Assembly: GCA_003514765.1 (NCBI GenBank)
Contig: DOOY01000271.1
Span: forward strand, 1 to 9,561
Reading direction: 5' to 3'
DNA length: 9,561 nt
Source: Nitrosomonas sp.
GTDB taxonomy: Bacteria > Pseudomonadota > Gammaproteobacteria > Burkholderiales > Nitrosomonadaceae
Below, in pieces: positions 1-7,017 of this stretch. The notes beneath the pieces were generated by a model. It saw nothing but the letters and a program-made list of their open reading frames with translations. It was not told where the DNA came from and did no database searches. The stretch's first letter is position 1. Each line of letters begins with the position of its first letter. The position numbers and the translations under genes are program-made.

Positions 1-530
1 ATGGTAGCACTTGCGTTGTCAAAAAACGCGTATTGGCGATTGGGAGGGAGATACGATAATTGGCAAGGATCACAAAGGCGTGCTGGTAACATTGGCAGAA
101 CGGAAATCACGATTTGTATTGGCTGGGCAGTTACCCGGCAAACAAGCCGATGGTGTTGCTATTAAAATCGGCGAGTTACTGGCCGCTCATCTGGATAAAT
201 GTATAACCATGACTTTCAATAACGGCAAGGAATTTGCTGAGCACGAACAACTTGCAAAAAATCTGAATGTTGATATTTACTTTGCCCATCCCTATCATTC
301 CTGGGAGCGTGACCTGAATGAAAACAACAATGGTTTGTTAAGACAGTACTTCCCAAAGAATAAAGCGTTAGCAGAAGTTACTGAAGATGAAGTCTTGAAG
401 GCTGTTGAACGCCTTAATCATCGTCCAAGAAAAGTGCTTGGTTATCGCACCCCTCATGAGGTATTCTTTGGCGTACAAAAAACATACACCAAACCTTTAG
501 GAAGTGTTGCACTTCAAGATTGAATCCGCG
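1..530 (+). mobile_element. Right-hand remnant of an IS30-family insertion sequence
   Basis: The first half kilobase is the distal part of an IS30-type element: the 3' portion of its transposase and, overlapping the stop codon, a terminal-repeat-like segment. A perfect small dyad (gaagtg-ttg-cacttc, 501-515) lies over the last transposase codons. IS30 elements commonly end just after a transposase finishing in a Val-Ala-Leu tail, as here. The exact right boundary (about 525-535) is a guess, because the left end is outside the window and no target duplication can be paired. Confidence 0.6.
11..523 (+). pseudogene. IS30-family transposase, C-terminal fragment, catalytically damaged
   Basis: This encodes the DDE (RNase H-like) catalytic part of an IS30-type transposase, which would cut and join DNA at the element ends. 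About 170 residues remain, roughly half the usual 310-350; the N-terminal helix-turn-helix is missing. The reading frame is closed upstream by a TAG at 5-7, and the only start is a TTG with no ribosome site, so a frameshift or truncation is likely. The motif around the first catalytic Asp (D-W-E-G-D, D14) is present. The second motif, normally Asp-Asn-Gly-Lys-Glu-Phe, reads Asn-Asn-Gly-Lys-Glu-Phe (N70, codon 218-220 AAT), so the metal-binding Asp is lost. The third motif (N-E-N, E104) remains, but a usually conserved Gly before it is Asp (D101). Family assignment is secure; inactivity is inferred from the N70 change and the truncation. Confidence 0.85.
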
Positions 531-540
531 TCAGATTAAT

Positions 541-555
541 GCAAAATTATTTTGC
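541..555 (-). terminator. AT-rich hairpin downstream of the flagellin gene
   Basis: A perfect inverted repeat (gcaaaa-tta-ttttgc on the plus strand) lies about 33 nt beyond the flagellin stop codon, between it and the IS30 remnant. It could help end flagellin transcription. The stem is AT-rich and no clear U-tract follows it on the minus strand, so a terminator role is weakly supported. Confidence 0.25.
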
Positions 556-587
556 CATCAATCGGGCTGATCAGAATTCGCGCAAGA

Positions 588-2309
588 TTACCTAAGCAAA
601 GTCAACATCATTTGAGGACTTGAATTTGCTTGAGCAAGAATAGCTGTCGCAGCTTGTTGCATAATTTGAGTTTTAGTCATTGTCGCTGTTTCAACTGCAA
701 AATCAGCATCCTGGATACGTGAGCGACTTGCAGTCATTGATTCTGCACTGACTTGATTATTAGCAATCGCAGATTCAAGGCGATTGAGTTGTGCGCCTAT
801 TTTGGCTCTTTCTTGGTTAACATGATTTAATGCAAGATCCATTTTATAGATGGTAAAACCAGCATTGTTGATCAAATCAATATCACCAATGCTCATGGCA
901 GCTGTATTAACAGCGCCGAATGAAACATCCAATGTTTCTTCTTTGTTTGCACCAACCTGCAAAGTCTTGTTATTGCCCAACCCACTCAGAGCAATATTTT
1001 CCCATTTTTCATTGAATCCGCTCAGCGCATTTTCTCCACCTCTGGAACTATTGTTTGGAATAACACTTTCAGCCGTTCTAACAGCTCCACCATCAACATT
1101 TGCACCTCCAATCGCACCAGTATCTTCGTCTGCCAAGTTCATTCCAGTGATATACGCGGCCCCATTAGTTACAAAGTCAGCGTTAAAAGCATCTGCGTCT
1201 GCCCACAATCCACTTGAGGCAGCGTTGATTGCATCATTCAGTGTGGCAGCTTGATTCTGGTTAAGATGGGTCATGACATCCTTAATACCTGCGCCACCGT
1301 TTTCTTTAATTTTCTGATGCATATAACCAACTGCTGCATAAGCAGCCGAATACTCGTCAGAGCTTCCGCTCCAAGCACCACCTGCTGAACCAAAATTTGC
1401 CGCTTGCGCCATGACTCCGACAACACCAACATTGTTAATGGAACTCTGCAATCGTTCATCTGCGCCGTGAATAAATTCGGCCGCGCCTTCCAGAAACCAT
1501 TTTTGATCAGCTGCTGGATTAAACATTGAAGCAACATTCATGCTGCGATACATGACCGCATGCACCATTTCATGGGCAATAATTCTGTCATTGTAAAAAG
1601 GAGCCGTGCCGCCGTTCGGCAGATTGGGGGGGGTAAAATCACTCATGTCAATCTGCAGTTTGACATCGGTAGCCTTACCCGTAAAACTGCCAGGAATCGA
1701 ACCAACAACCCGAGCGGCAGTTTGTCCCGCTCCGTCCGAAAATGTAGTCAATTCTATGCTAATATCGGCACCATCAGCTGAAATACCGTAATACTGCTGA
1801 ATCATGCTCTCGGCCTGCTCAAGCCAGCTGTTCTGCAAACCATAAACTACGGCCAATTGGTTAGAGTCTCCTAAAACACTACCGCTTGTAAAATCAAAAA
1901 TTTTTTCATTATTAAATGCAGCAGTGGATGATACTCGCTCTATTTCCTGAATGAGTTGATTGGCTTCTTCCTGTAATGCCTTTTTATCGCTGAGGCTGTT
2001 TGTTGCATTAGCTGCCTGAACTGAAAGCTCCCGGACTCGCTGTAATGAACTTGAAATTGAAGACAGTGCACCGTCCGCGGTTTGTAACATGGAAACACCG
2101 TCATTGGCATTTCGAGTTGCCTGATTTAAACCACGAATTTGAGATGTCATCCGTTCAGATATCGCAAGGCCTGCGGCATCGTCTCTGGCACTGTTAATAC
2201 GCAAGCCGGAAGACAGCCGCTCCAAAGAGCGATTTAAATTCGTCTCAGTCACCGACAAATGACGCGTGCTATTTAAGGCACCGATATTTGTATTAATTGA
2301 TAAACTCAT
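588..2309 (-). CDS. Flagellinolysin: flagellin with an inserted zinc metallopeptidase domain
   Basis: This is a 573-residue structural flagellin that also carries a protease. Residues 1 to about 141 are the conserved N-terminal D0/D1 coiled helices (start MSLSINTN, then [11 protein letters not shown]). Residues about 446-573 are the matching C-terminal D1/D0 part, ending in the usual Gln- and Leu-rich helix. Between them, in place of the variable surface domain, are about 300 residues with a gluzincin-like active site: HEMVH at 246-250 (two zinc His and the catalytic Glu) and a W-F-L-E-G-A-A-E segment at 271-278, whose E274 is the likely third zinc ligand. Flagellinolysins are an established family that polymerise into proteolytic filaments, so the protein should be exported by the flagellar type III system and act on the cell surface. 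The start is an ATG with a weak Shine-Dalgarno. A loose sigma-28-like match (TTAATAAT-N11-TCCGTAAA) lies upstream. An eight-C run sits at codons 226-228. No other flagellar gene is in the window. Confidence 0.95.
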   Translation of the reverse strand: MSLSINTNIGALNSTRHLSVTETNLNRSLERLSSGLRINSARDDAAGLAISERMTSQIRGLNQATRNANDGVSMLQTADGALSSISSSLQRVRELSVQAANATNSLSDKKALQEEANQLIQEIERVSSTAAFNNEKIFDFTSGSVLGDSNQLAVVYGLQNSWLEQAESMIQQYYGISADGADISIELTTFSDGAGQTAARVVGSIPGSFTGKATDVKLQIDMSDFTPPNLPNGGTAPFYNDRIIAHEMVHAVMYRSMNVASMFNPAADQKWFLEGAAEFIHGADERLQSSINNVGVVGVMAQAANFGSAGGAWSGSSDEYSAAYAAVGYMHQKIKENGGAGIKDVMTHLNQNQAATLNDAINAASSGLWADADAFNADFVTNGAAYITGMNLADEDTGAIGGANVDGGAVRTAESVIPNNSSRGGENALSGFNEKWENIALSGLGNNKTLQVGANKEETLDVSFGAVNTAAMSIGDIDLINNAGFTIYKMDLALNHVNQERAKIGAQLNRLESAIANNQVSAESMTASRSRIQDADFAVETATMTKTQIMQQAATAILAQANSSPQMMLTLLR

Positions 2310-2419
2310 TTTTTCAAGTAAAATTATTTATACGATATTCTTATCTTTTTACGGAAAATTGAAGCAATTATTAAGGTCAAAAAAAATGAATATAGAAGAA
2401 ATTCCAAAATCCTTGTTAA

Positions 2420-2432
2420 TTGATTGAATCAA
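2420..2432. promoter_or_regulatory. Perfect dyad in the divergent flagellin/zapE spacer
   Basis: The 152-bp spacer between the divergent flagellin and ZapE-like genes contains ttgatt-g-aatcaa, six-base arms around one central base. Such a dyad in a shared control region could be an operator, but no regulator can be named and an AT-rich palindrome of this size can occur by chance. Confidence 0.25.
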
Positions 2433-2461
2433 CCTAACAAATTCACAGAAATACAATTCCC

Positions 2462-3688
2462 GTGATAAAAAAAAACCAACATATCGCTAGAAATACACCC
2501 ACAACAGAATATCAAACGCTGAAGCAGATAGGCGAATTAAAACCGGATGCAGATCAAGCCAATGCAGTCGACGAATTGGAACGTTTATATCATGCGTTGA
2601 TAGATTATTCTCGTCCCGGCACTCAAAAAAACGGTTGGTTCTTACACTTTTTTTGCCGCGGCAACCACAAACCGGAGCCACCCAAAGGTATTTATCTTTA
2701 TGGTAACGTGGGGCGTGGCAAGTCCATGTTAATGGATTTATTTTATAGTGTTGCACCTTTGCCATCGAAACGGCGTGTGCATTTCCATGAATTCATGTTG
2801 GAAATTCATGGACATTTGAAGACTTGGCACAGCCTTTCCATACAACAACGTAAACTGGCAATACAAAATTTACAGAATTTACGAGGCAAAAAGATTGATC
2901 TGGATGATCCGATGCCTGCCGTAGCGTATCAAATCGCCAACAAGGCAACACTGTTATCTTTTGATGAGCTACAGATTACTGATATTGCCGATGCGATGGT
3001 AGTCGCCCGGCTATTTAAAGAATTGTTTGATCAAGGTGTTGTTGTCGTGTCCACATCCAACAGAGCGCCGGATGATCTGTATAAAAATGGACTCAACCGC
3101 CATCGCTTTGTACCGTTTATTAACCGGATAAAAGAAACCATGGAAATTGTGTCACTGAATGGTCCCATTGATTACCGCTATAACCGATTGAAGGGAACAG
3201 AGACCTATTTTCATCCGGTAAGTGAGACCACTACCGCCAAGTTATCCGCTGCCTTTTTTCGTTTGACGGATCGCAGTGTGGAAGATCGCGACAAGGTACC
3301 AAGCGGCGAATTAAACGTACAAGGACGCAGATTATTTGTCCCTAAATCAGCGCGCGGTGTAGCGGTTTTTTCGTTCAAGCGACTTTGCGCCAACCCACTG
3401 GGCTCAGCCGATTATATTGCTATCGCAAGAACTTATCACACGGTCATCATGGTCGCAATTCCACAATTCACACATGAAAATACCAGCGAAGCTAAACGTT
3501 TTATCCATCTTATCGATGCACTGTATGAACATGGCGTCAAATTCCTTTGCTCGGCAGCCGCACCTCCACAACTACTTTATCAATCAGGCAATTCCGATTT
3601 TGAGTTTGAACGCACGGTATCGCGTTTAATAGAAATGCAATCAGAAGACTATTTAGCAAAAGGTCATGGAAAACTTATTGCGCAATAA
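2462..3688 (+). CDS. zapE: ZapE/AFG1-like P-loop ATPase (cell division protein ZapE)
   Basis: This is a 408-residue AFG1-family ATPase. In Escherichia coli ZapE (375 residues) is a cytoplasmic ATPase that associates with the FtsZ ring under stress; mitochondrial relatives act in protein quality control. The Walker A loop is G-N-V-G-R-G-K-S (81-88). Walker B is L-L-S-F-D-E-L with D168/E169, followed by the family signature Q-I-T-D-I-A-D-A-M. A sensor-like S-T-S-N-R lies at 197-201. The C-terminal half keeps the family pattern (L-C-x-N-P-L-G-S-A-D-Y and a final E-F-E-R-T-x-S-R-L-x-E-M-Q-S). The N-terminus (Asp-Ala-Asp-Gln-Ala-Asn-Ala-Val) matches the family start. GTG is chosen because the next in-frame ATG is codon 90, inside the P-loop region. 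No good Shine-Dalgarno precedes it, and a run of nine A follows two bases after the GTG. It stands alone, divergent from the flagellin gene. Confidence 0.93.
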   Translation: MIKKNQHIARNTPTTEYQTLKQIGELKPDADQANAVDELERLYHALIDYSRPGTQKNGWFLHFFCRGNHKPEPPKGIYLYGNVGRGKSMLMDLFYSVAPLPSKRRVHFHEFMLEIHGHLKTWHSLSIQQRKLAIQNLQNLRGKKIDLDDPMPAVAYQIANKATLLSFDELQITDIADAMVVARLFKELFDQGVVVVSTSNRAPDDLYKNGLNRHRFVPFINRIKETMEIVSLNGPIDYRYNRLKGTETYFHPVSETTTAKLSAAFFRLTDRSVEDRDKVPSGELNVQGRRLFVPKSARGVAVFSFKRLCANPLGSADYIAIARTYHTVIMVAIPQFTHENTSEAKRFIHLIDALYEHGVKFLCSAAAPPQLLYQSGNSDFEFERTVSRLIEMQSEDYLAKGHGKLIAQ

Positions 3689-3740
3689 CAATGATTTGAA
3701 AAATCTGACGTCATCCGTCACGCCGTCTGGATGCAAAGCA

Positions 3741-3767
3741 ACTCAGGCTGCTGCGCAGCCACAAATC
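3741..3767 (+). repeat. Short GC-rich hairpin after the ZapE-like gene
   Basis: About 60 nt past the zapE stop codon is a perfect ggctgc-tgc-gcagcc hairpin. It is the most GC-rich stem in this spacer and could slow or end zapE transcription. No T-run follows, so it is not a classical intrinsic terminator. Confidence 0.35.
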
Positions 3768-3813
3768 AGAGAATACATGAAGTATTAAAAATGGCGGCAC
3801 AATACATTTCGCC

Positions 3814-3872
3814 AGGACACATCATTTCTAGGTTGATAGGACACTTGTACTCCAACAACTTAGAAATATGAT
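3814..3872. repeat. Nested direct and inverted repeats in the spacer between zapE and the G8 gene
   Basis: The heptamer aggacac occurs twice, 24 bp apart (3814-3820 and 3838-3844). Around the second copy lie the arms of an imperfect inverted repeat: atcatttctaggttg (3821-3835) and caacttagaaatatgat (3856-3872), which match with one substitution and a two-base insertion. The arrangement resembles the worn end of a small mobile element or a hairpin repeat. No ORF accompanies it and no element family is recognised. Confidence 0.4.
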
Positions 3873-3909
3873 TCCAGGTTCAGGCTACTTTCTTTTTGTT
3901 ATTTTAAAT

Positions 3910-3947
3910 CTCCAGTTAAGGTCATTTTCATTTTCGCTTAACTGGAG
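3910..3947. terminator. 11-bp perfect inverted repeat between convergent genes, possible bidirectional terminator
   Basis: The arms ctccagttaag (3910-3920) and cttaactggag (3937-3947) are perfectly complementary around a 16-nt T-rich loop. The repeat lies 20 nt beyond the stop codon of the minus-strand G8 gene and downstream of the converging zapE, where a shared terminator would be expected. On the minus strand the stem is followed by atttaaaat, a weak U-tract; on the plus strand there is none. Stability supports termination of the G8 transcript better than of zapE. Confidence 0.5.
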
Positions 3948-3966
3948 GAGATAAAGAATCGGATAG

Positions 3967-6462
3967 CTAAATTTCAGGAATCTTGCTTAGAATTTCCTCA
4001 AGCGTAGTAGCATCGTTAATCGGACATGTATACCCATCAATTTCGATGCGCGATGTATCTTCACATGGCGCCACATCATTCAGAGTCGCCACCCCAAATT
4101 GATCCCAACATTGTTGATTGCTAAGACCCACAGTTGGACAATTTTGATTAGTGAGTAAGTTCCCTGCAGGAAATTCACGCGCAACCATCACATAATCGGG
4201 CGATTGTTCTTTAAAAAATAACTGAAAATCATTGCCAGGCTGTTTGTCATAGTTATATATATACGTTTTTGACAATTCGGTCACTGTCGATAACGAAAAG
4301 GGTGGCACTATGTTAGTAGCGATCGCAACAGGCGCTAAAGACAACAATTTATTTTTGGGTCCCATGTTTTGCTCAAATTCCACATCCTTAAGCAGGGTAT
4401 ATTTTGACCCTACCATCGGAGAATGTTCTCTTACGTTGACATAATTCCTAAGGTATGCATCATCAACTATAGTAATTCGGGGCGGAATCATTCCAAGTTG
4501 CGGCTCTACAGGTTGTAAAAATGCTGGCAGATCAATACCCAGATTGAACCCTTCAACTTTGATATTTCTCAACACAACGTGACCGGCTTGATATCGAGGA
4601 TTATGCAAATCAATCCCTATGTTAATCGTCCCGATATAGTTTTTGTTCGATACAGTTTGATCACTAATAATCGTTATATTTTCATAGGCTGCAGAAATGT
4701 TACGTTGAGAATATAAGCCGGTCTGTTTGATATTCCATAGAAGATAGTCACTCAATTTTCCGACAATACCAGCAAAACCAACCCATATACCTACACCACT
4801 GGCATATACTTCATTGTTTCTTGAAACTTTAATTTCTGGTGCAACTGTGTTTTTATAACTCGTCCATTGCGTTAAATCGTTAATGTCAGCGCCTCTAAAA
4901 TTCGGCACTAAAGGCTGATTATTCACAAAACCTCTTGAGCGCGCGTTATACATGACACCCGCGAAAGCAGCGTTAGCAGCCACGTTTCCAGTTACATAAT
5001 CATCATTACCAGTAAACCATAAAGCAGAACCTTCATAGCCGAAATCACCAAATCCGTGATGTCTGCCTATTTCAGCGACACCGCCATATCTTGGCTCGTA
5101 AAGACTTTTAATGATAGTGCCGACTTTAACAATAAAATTATTACTGAAAACATTTTCTCTTTCATTGCCTTCTTCGGTAATGATTCCGGCACCTTCAACG
5201 TCATAGACAACGTTACCATCCACAAAACCAAAATGTGAATTATGTACTGCTATGCCCCACTTGGCTCCGTTATCAATAGAGTTACCAATCAGAACGAATT
5301 GATAACCGTCATTGGTTGCATTAACAGGCCCCATGTGATGGTGCATGTGAATAGGATAACGGCCAATCTGGTTTGTACCAATGTGTGCCACCACATTATC
5401 AGTAATGACTGTATTATCCAGCGGCTCGGCTGTAGTACGACCCATATCAACAAATGAAACATATCTGATATCAACTTTGGATCTTTCAGTAAACATGCCG
5501 TGTCCTCTAACGCCATCAGGATTTTCCGAACGCACTACAATGTTTCTGGTTAAATTGCCAATATGCGGCATACCAATCATATTGCCGTCAGTATCGCGAC
5601 CACCCAAATGATCGTACGCCATCGGTTGAGTTAGCGTAATTGTATTGCCGGATATGTCAGCGATAACCAATTCCTCAAGCTGAAGGTCAATAGGTGTCAC
5701 AGCTTCAATCTGCCATTTCCTAACTATAGGCGTTTGCCTGGTATCCGGCAGCACTAGCTTATCTCCTACTGACCAACCGGCTGGAGAACTTTCCAACACA
5801 AGGGTATTTTGTCCAGCACGGGGTTCTTGTGCCAGTTTTATCCAGGTTGGCAACAATTCTTTTCCGTGCATGTTGACTTCGCCGAAAGCGATCAAACCAG
5901 TACCATACTGCAATGGATCGTAGGCACCTGTTGCCGCATCCGGGCCAAAAGTAGCAAGCGAACGATTGGCAATAATTATTTCTACTTTCACATTTTCTGC
6001 AATCGGATTTGACAGAGTCCCGACATTCAGTCTGCCTTCACGATGAACCAGAATAGTCCCTACTTTGATTCTGTTACTTATAGTTGTGTCAAATGTTAGC
6101 GTTCCCTTAATGCCCAGTGCGGCTAAGGCTGCATCATTGACGCCATTGTATGTGACAGCGTGCCCCTGCCCTACTTTAACAACATCACCAGCACCGGGTA
6201 TCCGTTCTTCTTGCCACGTAGAAACATCGAACCAATTCCCACTTTGTTTTGAAACAATTGTTGGATGGGCTGAAAAATTTGGAATTACGTCTTTTCCGGT
6301 TGAAAATGAATCTGCATCTCCTTCCATTACGGCCGCTGGATGATGATGTGGCTCAACACTTTCTAGTGAAGCGTTTTCTGGTGAAGTTGCATCCGAAACC
6401 TGTTCTGCACATACTAGCGATGCTGCTACAAAAACAATTGCAGCCAATAAAAATTCTTTCAT
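3967..6462 (-). CDS. Secreted G8-domain/parallel beta-helix protein, CEMIP/TMEM2-like
   Basis: This is an 831-residue exported protein. Residues 1-19 form a Sec signal peptide (KE, then a hydrophobic core) with a likely cleavage after V-C-A; Cys18 is not in a lipobox. A polar, acidic stretch with a His triplet (40-42) follows. Residues about 68-205 match a G8 domain (S-G-N-W-F-D-V-S-T-W, then R-I-P-G-A-G-D-V-V). Residues about 300-650 show repeated G-N-x-V/I and N-I-x-V turns typical of right-handed parallel beta-helix repeats. They include the family-like R-Y-P-I-H-M-H-H-H at 368-376 and G-A-G-I-I-T-E-E-G-N at 424-433. Vertebrate relatives CEMIP and TMEM2 take part in hyaluronan breakdown; the bacterial substrate is unknown, so a polysaccharide-acting or adhesive surface role is inference. 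The only mature cysteines (775, 785, 800, 813) cluster at the C-terminus, suggesting two disulfides. The start has a good ribosome site. The gene may be reached by the riboswitch-bearing transcript that begins near 7090. Confidence 0.85.
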   Translation of the reverse strand: MKEFLLAAIVFVAASLVCAEQVSDATSPENASLESVEPHHHPAAVMEGDADSFSTGKDVIPNFSAHPTIVSKQSGNWFDVSTWQEERIPGAGDVVKVGQGHAVTYNGVNDAALAALGIKGTLTFDTTISNRIKVGTILVHREGRLNVGTLSNPIAENVKVEIIIANRSLATFGPDAATGAYDPLQYGTGLIAFGEVNMHGKELLPTWIKLAQEPRAGQNTLVLESSPAGWSVGDKLVLPDTRQTPIVRKWQIEAVTPIDLQLEELVIADISGNTITLTQPMAYDHLGGRDTDGNMIGMPHIGNLTRNIVVRSENPDGVRGHGMFTERSKVDIRYVSFVDMGRTTAEPLDNTVITDNVVAHIGTNQIGRYPIHMHHHMGPVNATNDGYQFVLIGNSIDNGAKWGIAVHNSHFGFVDGNVVYDVEGAGIITEEGNERENVFSNNFIVKVGTIIKSLYEPRYGGVAEIGRHHGFGDFGYEGSALWFTGNDDYVTGNVAANAAFAGVMYNARSRGFVNNQPLVPNFRGADINDLTQWTSYKNTVAPEIKVSRNNEVYASGVGIWVGFAGIVGKLSDYLLWNIKQTGLYSQRNISAAYENITIISDQTVSNKNYIGTINIGIDLHNPRYQAGHVVLRNIKVEGFNLGIDLPAFLQPVEPQLGMIPPRITIVDDAYLRNYVNVREHSPMVGSKYTLLKDVEFEQNMGPKNKLLSLAPVAIATNIVPPFSLSTVTELSKTYIYNYDKQPGNDFQLFFKEQSPDYVMVAREFPAGNLLTNQNCPTVGLSNQQCWDQFGVATLNDVAPCEDTSRIEIDGYTCPINDATTLEEILSKIPEI

Positions 6463-6467
6463 TTAAT

Positions 6468-6473
6468 TTCCTT
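6468..6473 (-). promoter_or_regulatory. Shine-Dalgarno of the G8-domain gene
   Basis: AAGGAA lies 5 nt before the ATG at 6462 on the minus strand. It fixes the start and puts the signal peptide at the exact N-terminus. Confidence 0.75.
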
Positions 6474-6711
6474 GATACATTCATAGGGTTCATCCTGATT
6501 GAAGATTTACTACTATTATTTTTTCAGTCCTAAGACCTACTAGAAGAATCAGTGTGTTACACATTGCTTATCACTATCAGTAAATTAATTGATATGTAAA
6601 AAAATCAACCTCGGATAAATCTTTTTGATTATTAAAGTATTTCTTCAGATTTTTCACATTGATTCACCAACGAATTTTCTAAAATCCATACGATCAGGCT
6701 CGCAAATACGA

Positions 6712-6728
6712 TATGCTTAACAAGCATA
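6712..6728. repeat. Perfect 7-bp hairpin in the G8-gene leader region
   Basis: tatgctt-aac-aagcata forms a perfect stem-loop. On the plus strand it is followed by cttttta, giving an intrinsic-terminator shape, although no plus-strand gene ends here. On the minus strand it would fold within the long leader between the cyclic-di-GMP riboswitch and the G8 gene. Its role is unknown. Confidence 0.35.
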
Positions 6729-6790
6729 CTTTTTACCCAGCTCAGACGTCTGTGTGTATCAATTGTGAACAAAAGGGAATTCTGTGGTCG

Positions 6791-6819
6791 TGATGATAGC
6801 TTGAAAAAGCTTCATCATC
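6791..6819. repeat. Long imperfect hairpin in the G8-gene leader region
   Basis: gatgatagctt and aagcttcatcatc pair around a gaaa loop, giving 11 base pairs with a two-base bulge. On the minus strand the hairpin lies about 15 nt after the stop of the 24-codon leader ORF. It lacks a U-tract in either direction. It could be a structural element of the leader or a barrier to polymerase. Confidence 0.35.
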
Positions 6820-6834
6820 CACATCCATAAACCA

Positions 6835-6909
6835 CTAGCAGGTATTTATCAAAATCAATATAAATTTGACTTCGATTATCGGAATAACGGGGGATTTGTA
6901 AATTTTCAT
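6835..6909 (-). CDS. Candidate 24-codon leader ORF downstream of the cyclic-di-GMP riboswitch
   Basis: This is the first open frame after the riboswitch. It starts with ATG behind a strong Shine-Dalgarno (GAGGAA, 6 nt spacing, 6916-6921) and encodes a short, mostly hydrophobic peptide, MKIYKSPV... ending ...INTC. After its TAG the same frame stays open for about another 30 codons (an acidic, His-containing stretch), so it could be a leader peptide, a small membrane-seeking protein, or the eroded front of a longer gene. No homologue is recognised. The ribosome site lies in the 3' arm of a potential hairpin (gttcct 6951-6956 with aggaac 6915-6920 as transcribed), as expected for translational control by the upstream aptamer. 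Position and ribosome site are seen; that it is translated is inference. Confidence 0.4.
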   Translation of the reverse strand: MKIYKSPVIPIIEVKFILILINTC

Positions 6910-6914
6910 GTTAG

Positions 6915-6956
6915 GTTCCTCGTACATTAATCAAATTCAGACGCAGGCCAAGGAAC
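6915..6956 (-). promoter_or_regulatory. Possible Shine-Dalgarno-masking hairpin (riboswitch expression platform)
   Basis: On the minus-strand RNA, GUUCCU (6956-6951) can pair with AGGAAC (6920-6915), which contains most of the GAGGAA ribosome site of the 24-codon ORF. The loop is about 30 nt. The pairing is short, so other folds may compete, but its placement after a GEMM-I aptamer and over a ribosome site suggests an expression platform. Confidence 0.35.
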
Positions 6957-6976
6957 GCGTATTTCTACTGTGTGTA

Positions 6977-7012
6977 GTATCTATCGACACTATTAATGTA
7001 TCTGTAGACACT
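6977..7012 (-). repeat. Two tandem 15-bp direct repeats, each a small RNA hairpin, just after the riboswitch
   Basis: On the plus strand gtatctatcgacact (6977-6991) and gtatctgtagacact (6998-7012) match at 12 of 15 positions and start 21 bp apart, two helical turns. As minus-strand RNA each copy folds on itself: GUGUC-UACA-GAUAC for the copy nearest the riboswitch and UAGUGUC-GAUA-GAUACUA for the next. They could be protein-binding DNA sites or structural linkers in the leader. Confidence 0.5.
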
Positions 7013-7017
7013 AACTT

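Noticed and set aside
850..1254. A 134-codon plus-strand ORF over the flagellin gene.
   Set aside because: It is antisense to the flagellin/peptidase coding sequence, with a low-complexity Ala/Pro-rich product, no ribosome site and no family features.
2340..2395. A sigma-28-like box upstream of the flagellin start.
   Set aside because: Only about half of the consensus bases match in each element, much weaker than the box at 7097-7123, so it is mentioned with the gene and not called separately.
3729..3760. A gatgcaaagc motif followed by a GC-rich hairpin, resembling a second cyclic-di-GMP aptamer.
   Set aside because: The flanking GNRA-capped helix, the TAGCGGGGTTACC-like closing segment and the opening GGCA are missing, so only a short word is shared.
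5289..5516. A 75-codon minus-strand ORF inside the G8-domain gene.
   Set aside because: It is an out-of-frame reading of the beta-helix coding sequence, which is far better supported.
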